From Hellea sp. (GTDB lineage: Bacteria; Pseudomonadota; Alphaproteobacteria; Caulobacterales; Maricaulaceae): a stretch of 64,000 nucleotides of DNA. Within the stretch, counting starts at the first letter, position 1. Each line of letters begins with the position of its first letter. The stretch lies in assembly GCA_020631215.1 (NCBI GenBank), contig JAHDHS010000006.1, forward strand, positions 38,592-102,591, read 5' to 3'. Made by a program: the position numbers and the translations under genes. Positions 1 to 10,309 of this stretch are shown here, piece by piece. The notes under the pieces were generated by a model. The model saw only the letters and a program-made list of their open reading frames with translations, was not told where the DNA came from and made no database searches.

Positions 1-1572
<1,572 letters not shown>

Positions 1573-1639
1573 CGGATTTAACCTCCCGCTAACCATGATT
1601 GCTTAACCAAAGTGCATTCAGGCTCCAAGGATTATCCGG

Positions 1640-1948
1640 GTGAAACGACTGGCACATATACGTGAGAAGTTTCCAGTGATTGCACTGCTAAGCCTCTATG
1701 CCTATTTGGCCTTCCATGCTTTCAGCGGTTCTCAGGGTTTAATGCGATGGGTCAGCTATGCTGAACAGAGTAAAAAACTAGAGGCGAAACATGAAGCCTT
1801 GCTAGAGCGGCGCAGTCATCTACAGAGCCAAGTTGATGCGCTCGACCCAAAAGCACTTGATCTGGATGTGTTAGATGAACGAGCGCGCGAGACATTACAT
1901 GTTTCGGATACGAAAGATATTACGATTTGGCTTGACCCTAAGCCATAA
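1640..1948 (+). CDS. ftsB: Cell-division protein FtsB/DivIC family
   Basis: Small bitopic division protein of 102 residues that in the divisome bridges FtsQ and FtsL at the inner membrane. One N-terminal membrane helix (about 12-30, VIALLSLYAYLAFHAFSG) is followed by a coiled coil (about 40-70, KKLEAKHEALLERRSHLQ) and a short C-terminal tail containing the family's LDLDVLDERARE-type segment. The start is GTG. It sits between enolase and pdhA, the usual place for this gene in alphaproteobacteria, and may be cotranscribed with pdhA 60 bases downstream. Sequence conservation in this family is weak, so the assignment leans on architecture and synteny as well as the LDERARE motif. Confidence 0.85.
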   Translation: MKRLAHIREKFPVIALLSLYAYLAFHAFSGSQGLMRWVSYAEQSKKLEAKHEALLERRSHLQSQVDALDPKALDLDVLDERARETLHVSDTKDITIWLDPKP

Positions 1949-1979
1949 CTTTCGGAGATAAAGGCTGTAAGAACTGTAA

Positions 1980-1999
1980 TTATTTCGTATATGAAATAA
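1980..1999. promoter_or_regulatory. Inverted repeat just upstream of pdhA
   Basis: A perfect 7-base inverted repeat, TTATTTC - GTATAT - GAAATAA, ends about 10 bases before the pdhA start codon and leads into the ribosome binding site AAAGGTG. It could be an operator for a regulator of the pyruvate dehydrogenase operon or a weak RNA hairpin affecting translation. No known consensus is claimed; the symmetry is the only evidence. Confidence 0.35.
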
Positions 2000-2008
2000 A
2001 GGTGTATT

Positions 2009-3055
2009 ATGGCCAAAAAGCCTTCCGCGAAGAAACCGGCGAAAAAGACCAAGTCCAAAGCGCCGGCTAAAAAGAAACTCGTCGCAAAGCCGGATGAAAT
2101 GCTAAAATATTATCGGGATATGCTCCTGATACGCCGCTTTGAGGAAAAAGCCGGACAGCTTTACGGTATGGGTCTAATTGCCGGGTTTTGTCACTTATAT
2201 ATCGGCCAAGAAGCTGTTGTGACGGGCTGCAAAGCTGCGATGAAAGATGGCGATCAGATGATTACAGGCTATCGCGATCACGGCCATATGCTGGCGCTGG
2301 ATATGACCGCTAAAGGCGTCATGGCAGAGCTCACCGGGCGAGAGGGCGGTTATTCGCGCGGCAAAGGCGGGAGTATGCACATGTTCTCAACTGAAAAGAA
2401 ATTTTATGGCGGTCATGGTATTGTGGGCGCGCAAGTGCCGATTGGCGCTGGGCTGGGCTTTGCCAATAAATATCTGGAAAACGGCGCGGTCAGCCTCGCT
2501 TTTTTCGGGGACGGGGCGTCAAACCAAGGCCAGGTCTATGAAGCCTTCAACATGGCGAAGCTGTGGGATCTTCCCGTCGTCTTTGTGATCGAGAATAACC
2601 AATATGCCATGGGCACATCGGTCAAGCGCGCCTCGGCAGAAACGGAACTCTATAAGCGCGGCAGCAGTTTTGAAATCGAAGGCATGGAAGTGGATGGCAT
2701 GAATGTACTGGCCGTGCGTGACGCCGCGCAAAAAGCCATCAAACACGCCCGCGACGGGAAGGGGCCGATGATTTTAGAGATGAAAACCTATCGCTATCGC
2801 GGGCACTCCATGTCTGATCCGGCCAAATATCGCAGCCGCGACGAAGTTACCAAAACACGCGCCGAACGGGACCCGATTGATTGGGCGCGCGCGCGCATTT
2901 TGGACGAAGGCTGGGCGGATGAAGATGAGCTGAAAAAGATCGATAAAGAGATCAAAGGGATCGTGGCCGAAGCGGCGGAATTTGCGCAGGAAAGCCCGGA
3001 ACCTGACCCGAGTGAGCTCTGGACGGATGTGCTTTTGCCCGTGGACGCCGCCTAA
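2009..3055 (+). CDS. pdhA: Pyruvate dehydrogenase E1 component, alpha subunit
   Basis: Thiamine-diphosphate-dependent subunit that with PdhB decarboxylates pyruvate and transfers the acetyl unit to lipoyl-E2. Residues 35-345 match the E1 alpha fold: LIRRFEEKAGQLYGMG, GFCHLYIGQEAV, RDHGHMLA, then the TPP-binding motif GDGASNQG ending in ENNQYAMGT (about 167-197), and the phosphorylation-loop-like YRYRGHSMSDP. Length (348) is normal, but the first about 28 residues are almost wholly Lys, Ala, Pro and Ser (MAKKPSAKKPAKKTK...), unlike the short tail of most homologues. It starts a translationally coupled operon: its TAA overlaps the next ATG by one base. Confidence 0.97.
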   Translation: MAKKPSAKKPAKKTKSKAPAKKKLVAKPDEMLKYYRDMLLIRRFEEKAGQLYGMGLIAGFCHLYIGQEAVVTGCKAAMKDGDQMITGYRDHGHMLALDMTAKGVMAELTGREGGYSRGKGGSMHMFSTEKKFYGGHGIVGAQVPIGAGLGFANKYLENGAVSLAFFGDGASNQGQVYEAFNMAKLWDLPVVFVIENNQYAMGTSVKRASAETELYKRGSSFEIEGMEVDGMNVLAVRDAAQKAIKHARDGKGPMILEMKTYRYRGHSMSDPAKYRSRDEVTKTRAERDPIDWARARILDEGWADEDELKKIDKEIKGIVAEAAEFAQESPEPDPSELWTDVLLPVDAA

Positions 3056-3540
3056 TGCAGCTCGCGCAGCTAAATATCGCTGAGAGCCTCTATCCCATGA
3101 CGGATGCGCGGATGTTGCCTTTCACGGGGCGGATCGACGCGATCAACGCCTTGGCGGACAGGAGCGAGGGCTTTATCTGGCGCTTGAAAGACGACAGTGA
3201 TGTCGATGGCGCGCTGGAATTGCGCCTGTCGGGCGATGAAAATACACTCGTCAATATGTCGGTCTGGGACGGTCTAGAGAGCCTGTTTGCGTTTGTTTAT
3301 AAGACCGCCCATGCCAAAGTTATGACAGATAATCGTGACAATTTTAGAGACCTTGTGAAGAGCCACATGGTGCTTTGGTGGGTGGAAGACGATCATATTC
3401 CTGACTTGGTGGAAGCCAAAGCGCGGCTGGATCATCTGCGCGATCATGGCCCAACACCAAAAGCCTTCACTTTCAAACTGCCATTTAACGCGAATGGCGA
3501 TCCTGTCACTCCTAACTTTCCGAAAAAGGACTGTGCTTAA
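3055..3540 (+). CDS. DUF3291 domain protein inserted in the pdh operon
   Basis: A 161-residue protein matching DUF3291 as I remember the family: N-terminal [14 protein letters not shown], then [15 protein letters not shown], the [19 protein letters not shown] block and a tryptophan-rich [10 protein letters not shown] segment. Members have a dimeric alpha/beta-barrel (antibiotic-biosynthesis-monooxygenase-like) fold and no settled function. It lies exactly between pdhA and pdhB and overlaps each neighbour by one base (TAATG at both ends), so the three are probably translated together. That coupling suggests a PDH-related role or merely stable hitch-hiking; the sequence does not decide. No signal peptide or membrane helix is visible. 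Confidence 0.8.
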   Translation: MQLAQLNIAESLYPMTDARMLPFTGRIDAINALADRSEGFIWRLKDDSDVDGALELRLSGDENTLVNMSVWDGLESLFAFVYKTAHAKVMTDNRDNFRDLVKSHMVLWWVEDDHIPDLVEAKARLDHLRDHGPTPKAFTFKLPFNANGDPVTPNFPKKDCA

Positions 3541-4943
3541 TGGCGATTGATATAAAGATGCCCGCGCTCTCTCCGACCATGGAGGAGGGCACATTATCCA
3601 AATGGCTTGTCAAAGAGGGGGACACTGTGTCTTCCGGTGACATCTTGGCCGAGATTGAAACCGACAAAGCCACGATGGAAGTCGAGTCAATTGACGAAGG
3701 CACGGTCGGTAAAATCATCGTGGCTGAAGGCTCCGAAGGGGTGAAGGTCGGCGCTGTTATCTTGCAATTATTGGAAGACGGTGAAAGCGCAGATGATTTG
3801 GGCGCGCCAGCATCTGCGCCCGAAAGTGAGGCTCCTAAAGGTGAAGATCAGCCGGGCACGACAGGAGAGTCTCATCCAAAAGATGATAGCACCGACGAGC
3901 CCGCGCCGATGCCGAAAACCAAACCCGCCAATGACCCGGATATCCCGACCAATATCAAGATGGTTGAGACAACGGTCCGCGACGCACTGCGCGATGCGAT
4001 GGCCGAGGAAATGCGCCGCGATGAGACCGTCTTTGTAATGGGCGAGGAGGTCGCGGAATATCAAGGCGCTTATAAGGTGACGCGTGAGTTGTTGCAGGAA
4101 TTTGGCGCCAAACGCGTCGTCGATACACCGATCACTGAATATGGATTTGCCGGCATTGGCGTGGGCGCAGCCTTTGGCGGGCTAAAGCCGATTGTCGAGT
4201 TCATGACATTTAACTTTGCTATGCAAGCCATTGATCATATTATCAATTCCGCCGCGAAAACGCTTTATATGTCGGGCGGGCAAATGCGTTGCCCCATCGT
4301 CTTTCGCGGGCCCAATGGCGCGGCCTCCCGCGTGGGCGCGCAGCACAGTCATGACTATGCCGCGTGGTATGCCAATGTTCCGGGCCTGAAAGTCATCGCG
4401 CCATATGATGCAGCGGATGCCAAGGGCCTGCTGAAGGCCGCGATTCGAGATCCAAACCCGGTCGTCTTTTTGGAGCATGAGCTGCTATACGGCGAAACAT
4501 TTGATGTGCCGGATATGGATGATTTCCTGATCCCGATTGGTAAATCCAAAGTGCGTAGTGAGGGCTCTGATGTAACCTTAGTTGGATTTGCACGTATGGT
4601 CGGGCGCTGTCTGGAGGCCGCTGAGATTTTAGCAGGTGAAGGGATCGACGCCGAGGTCATTGACCTGCGCACTATTCGCCCGCTGGATAGCGACACCGTC
4701 ATTGAAAGTGTGAAGAAAACCAATCGTATTGTCTGCACCGAAGAAGGCTGGGGCCAATCCGGCATTGGCGCAGAGATCGCGGCCCGCGTGGTGGATGAAG
4801 CCTTTGATTATCTCGACGCCCCGCCCGCCCGGGTGTTCCAAGCCGACGTCCCGCTCCCTTATGCGGCCAATCTCGAGGCGCTCTCGCTCCCCGGTACAGA
4901 AGATGTCGTGAAAGCGGCGAAGAAGGTGTGTTACAAGGATTAA
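3540..4943 (+). CDS. pdhB: Pyruvate dehydrogenase E1 component, beta subunit with lipoyl domain
   Basis: E1 beta partner of PdhA, 467 residues. Residues 1-78 are a biotinyl/lipoyl domain ([17 protein letters not shown], lipoyl-lysine motif [11 protein letters not shown] with the lysine near 43). Residues 79-135 form an acidic, Pro/Ala/Ser-rich linker. The transketolase-like E1 beta region follows from about 140 ([79 protein letters not shown]) and ends in the transketolase C-terminal domain. An N-terminal lipoyl domain on E1 beta is an established alphaproteobacterial trait. The ATG overlaps the preceding DUF3291 stop, and pdhC follows after three bases. Confidence 0.97.
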   Translation: MAIDIKMPALSPTMEEGTLSKWLVKEGDTVSSGDILAEIETDKATMEVESIDEGTVGKIIVAEGSEGVKVGAVILQLLEDGESADDLGAPASAPESEAPKGEDQPGTTGESHPKDDSTDEPAPMPKTKPANDPDIPTNIKMVETTVRDALRDAMAEEMRRDETVFVMGEEVAEYQGAYKVTRELLQEFGAKRVVDTPITEYGFAGIGVGAAFGGLKPIVEFMTFNFAMQAIDHIINSAAKTLYMSGGQMRCPIVFRGPNGAASRVGAQHSHDYAAWYANVPGLKVIAPYDAADAKGLLKAAIRDPNPVVFLEHELLYGETFDVPDMDDFLIPIGKSKVRSEGSDVTLVGFARMVGRCLEAAEILAGEGIDAEVIDLRTIRPLDSDTVIESVKKTNRIVCTEEGWGQSGIGAEIAARVVDEAFDYLDAPPARVFQADVPLPYAANLEALSLPGTEDVVKAAKKVCYKD

Positions 4944-4946
4944 ATC

Positions 4947-6308
4947 ATGCCCATTGAAATTCTTATGCCTGCTTTGTCACCCACTATGGAAGAGGGGACT
5001 TTGTCCAAATGGCTCGTCAAGGAGGGCGATACGGTCAATTCCGGTGATGTGTTGGCTGAGATTGAGACCGATAAAGCTACCATGGAAGTTGAAGCCGTGG
5101 AGGAAGGCAAGCTCGCCAAAATTCTTGTGGCGGAGGGCACTGACGGGGTGAAGGTCAATGCGCCGATTGCACTCCTGTTGGAGGAAGATGAAGATGAGAG
5201 CGCGCTGGAGGGGTATTCCCCTAAGTCCGCTCATCCCCGCGCAGGCGGGGATAAAGCGGAGAGCCAGAGCAAGCCTCAAAAATCTGATAAATCCGATAGT
5301 GAAGAAAAGCCTTCTAATGCAGGTTCTCAACCTGATCCCCGCTTGCGCGGGGATGAGCGGGAGAGTGGTGCAGACCGCATCAAAGCCTCGCCCCTCGCTA
5401 AACGCATGGCTGAGGATGCCGGGATTGATTTGGCCTCTGTTAAAGGCTCCGGCCCGCATGGGCGGATCGTGAAACGCGATATAGAAAATCACAAACCCGC
5501 TTCCCCAGCGCAGGCTGGGGCCTCAACCGAGGGAGACCCTGACCTGCGTCATGGCAGGGAGCTCGGCCCAGTTCGTAGCGGTACAGGCGTAGATTATCTG
5601 ACCAAGCTGGGCGTGGAGCCGGGCAGTTATGATCTGGTGCCGCTGACGGCCATCAATAAGGTTGTGGCCAAGCGCCTGACCGCCAGCCATGAAAATATCC
5701 CGGACTTTCCGCTCAATGTGGACTGCGAAATCGATGAATTGCTGGCCATGCGCAAGCAACTCAACGCTCAAGCCCCCGAGGGCGTTAAAATCTCGGTCAA
5801 TGATATGCTGATCCGGGCTTGTGCTTTGGCGTTAAAACACGTCCCCGAAGCCAATGTGAGCTACACTGATGATGGCGTGGCCATGCATAAACATGCGGAT
5901 GTGGCTGTGGCTGTTGCCATTGACGGCGGGCTGATCACGCCCATCGTGCGGGAGGCCGAAAATAAAGGTCTGTCGACCATTTCATCCGAGATGAAAGATC
6001 TGGCGGGCCGGGCGCGGGAGCGTAAATTAAAGCCGCAGGAATATCAGGGCGGCACATTCTCTATCTCTAATCTGGGGATGATGGGCATTAAATCTTTCGG
6101 TTCTATCATCAATGAACCGCATGGCATGATCCTTTCCGTTGGGGCAGGCGAACCGCGCCCCGTGGTCAAAGAGGGCGAGGTCGTCATCGCCACAGTGATG
6201 TCTGTGACCCTGACCTGTGACCACCGCGTTGTGGACGGCGCAACTGGGGCGAAATGGCTCCAACATTTCAAACGTTATGTCCAAGCCCCCATCACCATGA
6301 TGCTATAG
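4947..6308 (+). CDS. pdhC: Dihydrolipoamide acetyltransferase, PDH E2 component
   Basis: Core of the PDH complex, moving acetyl groups from lipoyl-lysine to CoA. Domains: lipoyl domain 1-78 ([13 protein letters not shown]), a linker 79-145, the E3/E1-binding domain about 148-182 ([33 protein letters not shown]), a second linker, and the catalytic domain about 230-453 ending with [17 protein letters not shown], where the active-site His and Asp lie. Both linkers are partly made of translated palindromic repeats ([31 protein letters not shown]), inserted without breaking the frame. Flexible Ala/Pro linkers tolerate such insertions. Length 453 is slightly above typical (about 420-440), consistent with the insertions. 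Confidence 0.97.
   Translation: MPIEILMPALSPTMEEGTLSKWLVKEGDTVNSGDVLAEIETDKATMEVEAVEEGKLAKILVAEGTDGVKVNAPIALLLEEDEDESALEGYSPKSAHPRAGGDKAESQSKPQKSDKSDSEEKPSNAGSQPDPRLRGDERESGADRIKASPLAKRMAEDAGIDLASVKGSGPHGRIVKRDIENHKPASPAQAGASTEGDPDLRHGRELGPVRSGTGVDYLTKLGVEPGSYDLVPLTAINKVVAKRLTASHENIPDFPLNVDCEIDELLAMRKQLNAQAPEGVKISVNDMLIRACALALKHVPEANVSYTDDGVAMHKHADVAVAVAIDGGLITPIVREAENKGLSTISSEMKDLAGRARERKLKPQEYQGGTFSISNLGMMGIKSFGSIINEPHGMILSVGAGEPRPVVKEGEVVIATVMSVTLTCDHRVVDGATGAKWLQHFKRYVQAPITMML
5226..5362. repeat. Pair of palindromic repeats inside the pdhC linker
   Basis: Two GC-rich palindromes lie about 80 bases apart within pdhC: ATCCCCGC-GCAG-GCGGGGAT (5233-5252, extended by outer arms TCCGCT/AGCGGA) and ATCCCCGC-TTGC-GCGGGGAT (5335-5354). 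They face each other in opposite orientation like a repeat pair. Both are in frame and contribute residues to the E2 linker. In other frames they read as IPAQAGI and IPACAGM, strings widely seen as translated intergenic repeats in alphaproteobacteria (recollection, not searched). Confidence 0.85.
5501..5560. repeat. Third palindromic repeat in the second pdhC linker
   Basis: CCCCAGC-GCAG-GCTGGGG (5503-5520) is a 7-base-arm palindrome of the same general design as the first pair but with a different arm sequence. About 16 bases later a partly decayed arm pair CCCTG...CAGGG (5537-5559) follows, resembling the partner hairpin that often accompanies such repeats. The stretch is translated in frame between the E3-binding domain and the catalytic domain of E2. 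Confidence 0.7.
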
Positions 6309-6538
6309 ATTGGTTGTAAATTCCCTGAGTCGTCGTTATTGTCTCTCGGTGTATTGACATACGCCTGCGCCTTTGCGCCTAGAGCTAGACCATTTCCATT
6401 CCAATCTATAACTTTCTCTAGAAAGAAATTCGTTCAAAGCAGGTCGTTGCTAACGGTTCTCCTACTGCGCGAGTCGGTTGGCCATTGCCCCGCCTTCATG
6501 TTATCTTAAACGCGATTGGAAACGCGGAGACATCTAAG

Positions 6539-7615
6539 ATGTTACTTAAATCCCTGACTGCGGGCGTAATTTTAGCGGGGCTTGCCGGCGGCGCCGTTTA
6601 TTACGGTATGGGGGAGGAGCTGGCCGACCGGGGCGGGATTTTGCAATCTGAAAAGCACCCTGCGCCCGAGGTAAAAGCCGCGGATGCTAAGGCGAAAGAC
6701 GCTGTCAGTTCTGTGGTCGAGTCGACCAAAAGCACGGCTGAATCGGCCAAAGATAAAGTCTCGGAAATGATCGGACGAAAGCCCAAATCAGAGAGCGAAG
6801 AGATCCTTCTGGAGGATGAAGATCAGGATAGTTCAGAAACTTTGCTGCTCGAAGACAGTTTAGATCCAGACAGGCCCAAGGCGGGCAAGCCCAAAAAACG
6901 CTGGCTGGACGAATATTTGAAGTCAGAGCAATCCGAAGAAGATGACGCGTCAGAGGCAATTGAAGCGGCAACAGAAAATGTTGTCGCCGATCCGGATGTT
7001 GAAGAAACGCCAGATGAAACGCCAGTAAGACAGCCGGATACGGTTATGAAAACGGTTGAGGCGGTAGATGAAGTCCTTGAGGACGGCAGCATAAAAACCA
7101 CGACAACGACGGTGACTGAAACGATCTACACTGACGGCACGACCGAAAAACAGGAAGATATTGCTGTCACTATTCAAGCTGCGCCAGATTCTAAGCCTGA
7201 AGAGAAAGAAATATCCGAAGCTGATAACTCGGCGGCACAGTCCGCGCCCACACCTATGATGTCCAAAGCCACGAGCAGCTTCAAAGTGGAATCCGATCCC
7301 GAAGTGATGGAGCTGTTGCTGACCGAGGCCGAGAAGCTCGACATCCCCGATATGCGGGATCAGGCCTATCTGAATATTGTTGATTATGCGCTGTCCAAAG
7401 GTGATCGCGATAGAGCCGAGTCGGTTTTGGCGCAGCTTTCCCGGGAGGAATTACGCGATACGGCGCGCGGGCGCGTGGCAGTATCTTTGGCACAGGCAGG
7501 GCGTATGGAAGCGGCTTTTGCGGTCTTGGAAGAATTAGAGATCAAGGAACTGCAAGACCCAATCCGTTTGCAGATCATTGAGGCGGCCACGAGCGGCAAT
7601 CCTGCAATCCAATAA
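6539..7615 (+). CDS. Membrane-anchored acidic protein with helical-repeat C terminus, unknown function
   Basis: I do not recognise a named family. With the ATG at 6539 (preceded by CGGAGA) the product has 358 residues; the ORF-track start at 6485 lacks a comparable site. It begins with a hydrophobic anchor (LLKSLTAGVILAGLAGGAVYYGM), then a long low-complexity region rich in Glu, Asp, Lys, Ser and Thr with repeated EDGSIKTTTTTVTET-like runs, and ends in an alpha-helical segment (about 265-355) spaced like tetratricopeptide repeats (AYLNIVDYALSKGDRDRAE, GRVAVSLAQAGRMEAAFAVL). It lies between pdhC and lpdA, so it may be carried along in the PDH operon; a possible TTGACA sits at 6354 in the preceding gap. 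Confidence 0.7.
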   Translation: MLLKSLTAGVILAGLAGGAVYYGMGEELADRGGILQSEKHPAPEVKAADAKAKDAVSSVVESTKSTAESAKDKVSEMIGRKPKSESEEILLEDEDQDSSETLLLEDSLDPDRPKAGKPKKRWLDEYLKSEQSEEDDASEAIEAATENVVADPDVEETPDETPVRQPDTVMKTVEAVDEVLEDGSIKTTTTTVTETIYTDGTTEKQEDIAVTIQAAPDSKPEEKEISEADNSAAQSAPTPMMSKATSSFKVESDPEVMELLLTEAEKLDIPDMRDQAYLNIVDYALSKGDRDRAESVLAQLSREELRDTARGRVAVSLAQAGRMEAAFAVLEELEIKELQDPIRLQIIEAATSGNPAIQ

Positions 7616-7685
7616 TCGATTTTTGCGGCTTCTAATTTGCGGCTAAATCTGCCATAGCTTCGGCGCAATATCCGGAGACTATTTC

Positions 7686-9077
7686 ATGTCCGAAACATCT
7701 TTCGACGTCATCATTATTGGGTCAGGCCCCGGCGGTTATGCGACGGCCATTCGGGCGTCTCAATTGGGCTTTAAAACGGCGATCATCGAGAAAGCCGAGC
7801 TGGGCGGTGTCTGCCTGAATTGGGGATGTATTCCAACTAAGGCGCTGCTGCGTTCGGCGGAAGTTTATCACAATATGCAAAACGCCAAGGCTTATGGGCT
7901 GGGCGCGGAGCCGACCTTTGACCTGGACGCGATTGTCAAACGTTCCCGCCAGATCGCAGGACAGCTGTCGGGCGGTATCAAGCATTTGATGAAGAAGAAT
8001 AAAATCACAGTGATCAACGGATTTGCATCACTCAAAGCCGCCAAGCTCGCCCCGAAAGTGATTGTCGACAAAACCGAATACACCGCCAAGCACGTTATCC
8101 TGGCCACGGGCGCCCGCGCGCGTCAAATCCCGCAAGCCGGATTGGAAGCCGACGGCAAGTTCATTTGGACGGCGCGCGAAGCTATGGTGCCTGAAGCCAT
8201 GCCCAAAAAGTTGCTCGTTATTGGCAGCGGCGCGATCGGGATGGAATTCGCCAGCTTTTACAATGATTTCGGCGCGGATGTGACCGTCGTTGAAATGGTG
8301 GATCGCATTCTGCCCGCCGAAGATGTCGAGATTTCAAAATTCGCTCAGAAGGCCTTTGAGAAAAAAGGCGTGACCATCAAGACAGGCACGCAGGCTTCGG
8401 TCAAAACGGGCAAAGATGGTGTGACTGCGACGCTGAAAACCGGCGATAAGGCCGAGACCGCAAAATTTGACCGCGTCATCCTGGCCATCGGGATTGTCGG
8501 CAATGTCGAAGATATGGGGCTGGAAGAGCTGGGCGTGAAAATCGACCGTAGCCATATCACAGTGGATGAGTATTCCCGAACCGGAGTCGATGGCCTTTAT
8601 GCTATTGGGGATGTCACCACCCCGCCATGGCTGGCCCATAAGGCGACTCATGAGGGGATCATCTGTATTGAGAAAATCGCGGGGCAAAACCCGCATCCGC
8701 TCAATGCCAATACCATCCCGGGCTGTACCTATTGCCAGCCGCAAATTGCCAGTGTCGGCCTGACCGAGGCCCAAGCCAAAGAGGCCGGGCATGAGATTAA
8801 AGTCGGGAAGTTCCCCTTTATCGGCAATGGGAAAGCCATTGCGCTGGGGGAGCCGGAAGGCCTGATCAAGACTATATTTGACGCCAAAACGGGCGAACTA
8901 CTGGGCGCGCACATGATCGGCGCGGAAGTAACGGAATTGATCCAAGGTTATACAATTGCGCAAACGCTCGAGACGACAGAGGCAGAGTTAATGCACACCG
9001 TCTTCCCGCATCCGACGCTCTCAGAAATGATGCATGAATCTGTGCTCGACGCCTATGGCCGCGTCATTCACCTGTAA
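7686..9077 (+). CDS. lpdA: Dihydrolipoamide dehydrogenase, E3
   Basis: FAD-dependent disulfide oxidoreductase that reoxidises dihydrolipoamide in the PDH (and possibly 2-oxoglutarate dehydrogenase) complex using NAD+. It shows the N-terminal FAD dinucleotide fold (DVIIIGSGPGGYATAIRA), the redox-active pair in GGVCLNWGCIPTKALL (Cys about 42 and 47), the NAD fold (LLVIGSGAIGMEFASFY), the second FAD motif YAIGDVTTPPWLAHKA, and the C-terminal dimerisation domain with the HPHPTLSE active-site His-Glu pair. Length 463 is typical. It follows the acidic unknown after about 70 bases and its stop abuts the stop of the convergent acyltransferase. Confidence 0.97.
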   Translation: MSETSFDVIIIGSGPGGYATAIRASQLGFKTAIIEKAELGGVCLNWGCIPTKALLRSAEVYHNMQNAKAYGLGAEPTFDLDAIVKRSRQIAGQLSGGIKHLMKKNKITVINGFASLKAAKLAPKVIVDKTEYTAKHVILATGARARQIPQAGLEADGKFIWTAREAMVPEAMPKKLLVIGSGAIGMEFASFYNDFGADVTVVEMVDRILPAEDVEISKFAQKAFEKKGVTIKTGTQASVKTGKDGVTATLKTGDKAETAKFDRVILAIGIVGNVEDMGLEELGVKIDRSHITVDEYSRTGVDGLYAIGDVTTPPWLAHKATHEGIICIEKIAGQNPHPLNANTIPGCTYCQPQIASVGLTEAQAKEAGHEIKVGKFPFIGNGKAIALGEPEGLIKTIFDAKTGELLGAHMIGAEVTELIQGYTIAQTLETTEAELMHTVFPHPTLSEMMHESVLDAYGRVIHL

Positions 9078-10184
9078 CTAATCCAGCAACATCTGATCGG
9101 CGCGATAAGCCGGTTTGGGTTTCTGACTGCGCAGCTTGCCCGCGAGCCAAGATTTGCGTGACAACATCGGCTTTTCGACACATGTCCATGACAACCATGA
9201 CAGGCCGACCGTAATCGGGAAGCCAAGGGCGAAAAGCTGCCAGACTGACAGTTCCGGCATCCAATGAAACAACATCTGCATGACCGCCCAGTGATATATA
9301 TAGATGCCGTAGGACATATCAGGTATCTTTTTCGTCCAGTTCAGCTTCGGCAAATTTGCATAAGCTATAAGCATGACAAAATAGGCCAAGAGCAGATTAA
9401 CTGTCACTTCAATCGCGGGCGTTTTATGGGTCAGCCATGTCAACGCAAAGACAATGGGCAGGCCGATCCAATGAAACTTAATTCGGTCACGATAGGCATA
9501 AATTGTTGCCCCAAGGCCGTAAGCGATCCCAAAACGTAGTAAATTCACGCCTGTCGCGGGCAGAAGGTCCATCCATCCCGTCATTGTGAAGATTAGATAG
9601 GCGAGGGATGGCAGAATAAATTGTGCCAAAACCATCCATTTTTTACGCATCAAGCCCAGCAAAAATATGATCAGCGTTCCAATATAAGCTAGGATTTCAT
9701 AACGTAATGTCCAAAGCGGGGCCGAGCCGAGTTGTTCGGCATTCGTCTCAAACGCGCCGGGCATGACCATACCGGTTTCAAAGAACGTTAAGACCATCAT
9801 GGGCTGTAGATACCAATCCGGAGAGGTGAAAAACTCTTTGAGCGGCAAAGACGTCGCCAGGGGCCCGATAATCAGCATCACGAATAAGACATGCGCAATC
9901 AAGGCCGGATAAATGCGTAAGCCCCGCGCCGATACGAAACCTGCGCTGTCGCCGCGGTAAAGCATGGATTTCGTCACAAGAAAGCCGGAGGCGATAAAGA
10001 ACATATTCACCGCCATATAGCTGAATGTATAGTGATAAAGCATATTCGGTTCGGCAGAGATGTCACGCAAAGCAATGACAAAAGCATGGCCAATCACAAC
10101 CAAAGACGCGAATATCAGGCGCAAAGGCGTGAAAAAATTATCATGCCCGTCCCGAATTCTTACAGATTTCAGCCAATCAGCCAT
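9078..10184 (-). CDS. Acyltransferase family 3 (OafA/YrhL-type) membrane protein
   Basis: Integral membrane acyltransferase of about 368 residues with roughly ten hydrophobic segments. The amino end FTPLRLIFASLVVIGHAF carries the catalytic-type arginine and the histidine in the first helix (RLIFA...GHAF), and further on come MFFIASGFLVTKSMLYR, an RGLRIYPALIAHV motif and a C-terminal SWTCVEKPMLSRK that is characteristic of acyltransferase-3 proteins. These enzymes O-acylate polysaccharides, lipids or antibiotics at the inner membrane; the acceptor cannot be told here. It is convergent with lpdA and divergent from lipA, with no glycan gene adjacent. Confidence 0.85.
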   Translation of the reverse strand: MADWLKSVRIRDGHDNFFTPLRLIFASLVVIGHAFVIALRDISAEPNMLYHYTFSYMAVNMFFIASGFLVTKSMLYRGDSAGFVSARGLRIYPALIAHVLFVMLIIGPLATSLPLKEFFTSPDWYLQPMMVLTFFETGMVMPGAFETNAEQLGSAPLWTLRYEILAYIGTLIIFLLGLMRKKWMVLAQFILPSLAYLIFTMTGWMDLLPATGVNLLRFGIAYGLGATIYAYRDRIKFHWIGLPIVFALTWLTHKTPAIEVTVNLLLAYFVMLIAYANLPKLNWTKKIPDMSYGIYIYHWAVMQMLFHWMPELSVWQLFALGFPITVGLSWLSWTCVEKPMLSRKSWLAGKLRSQKPKPAYRADQMLLD

Positions 10185-10309
10185 TTTTTACCCTCATCTA
10201 AGTCCTGTAGTGACAGATAAGGTTTAATATTTGCAAAAATCGCGCCGGAATCCGCTTTGAGGTGGCGTTCAGCCTTGTTTATCGTCGCCGAACGGGCCAT
10301 TTAGCGCCT

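Noticed and set aside
3540-5180. Recent gene conversion between the lipoyl domains of pdhB and pdhC
   Set aside because: The proteins are nearly identical there, but the DNA differs at many synonymous positions, so selection on the protein explains the similarity.
5226-5560. CRISPR-like spacing of repeats in pdhC
   Set aside because: Only two to three palindromes with unequal, unrelated spacing and a continuous reading frame; no leader, cas gene or uniform spacers.
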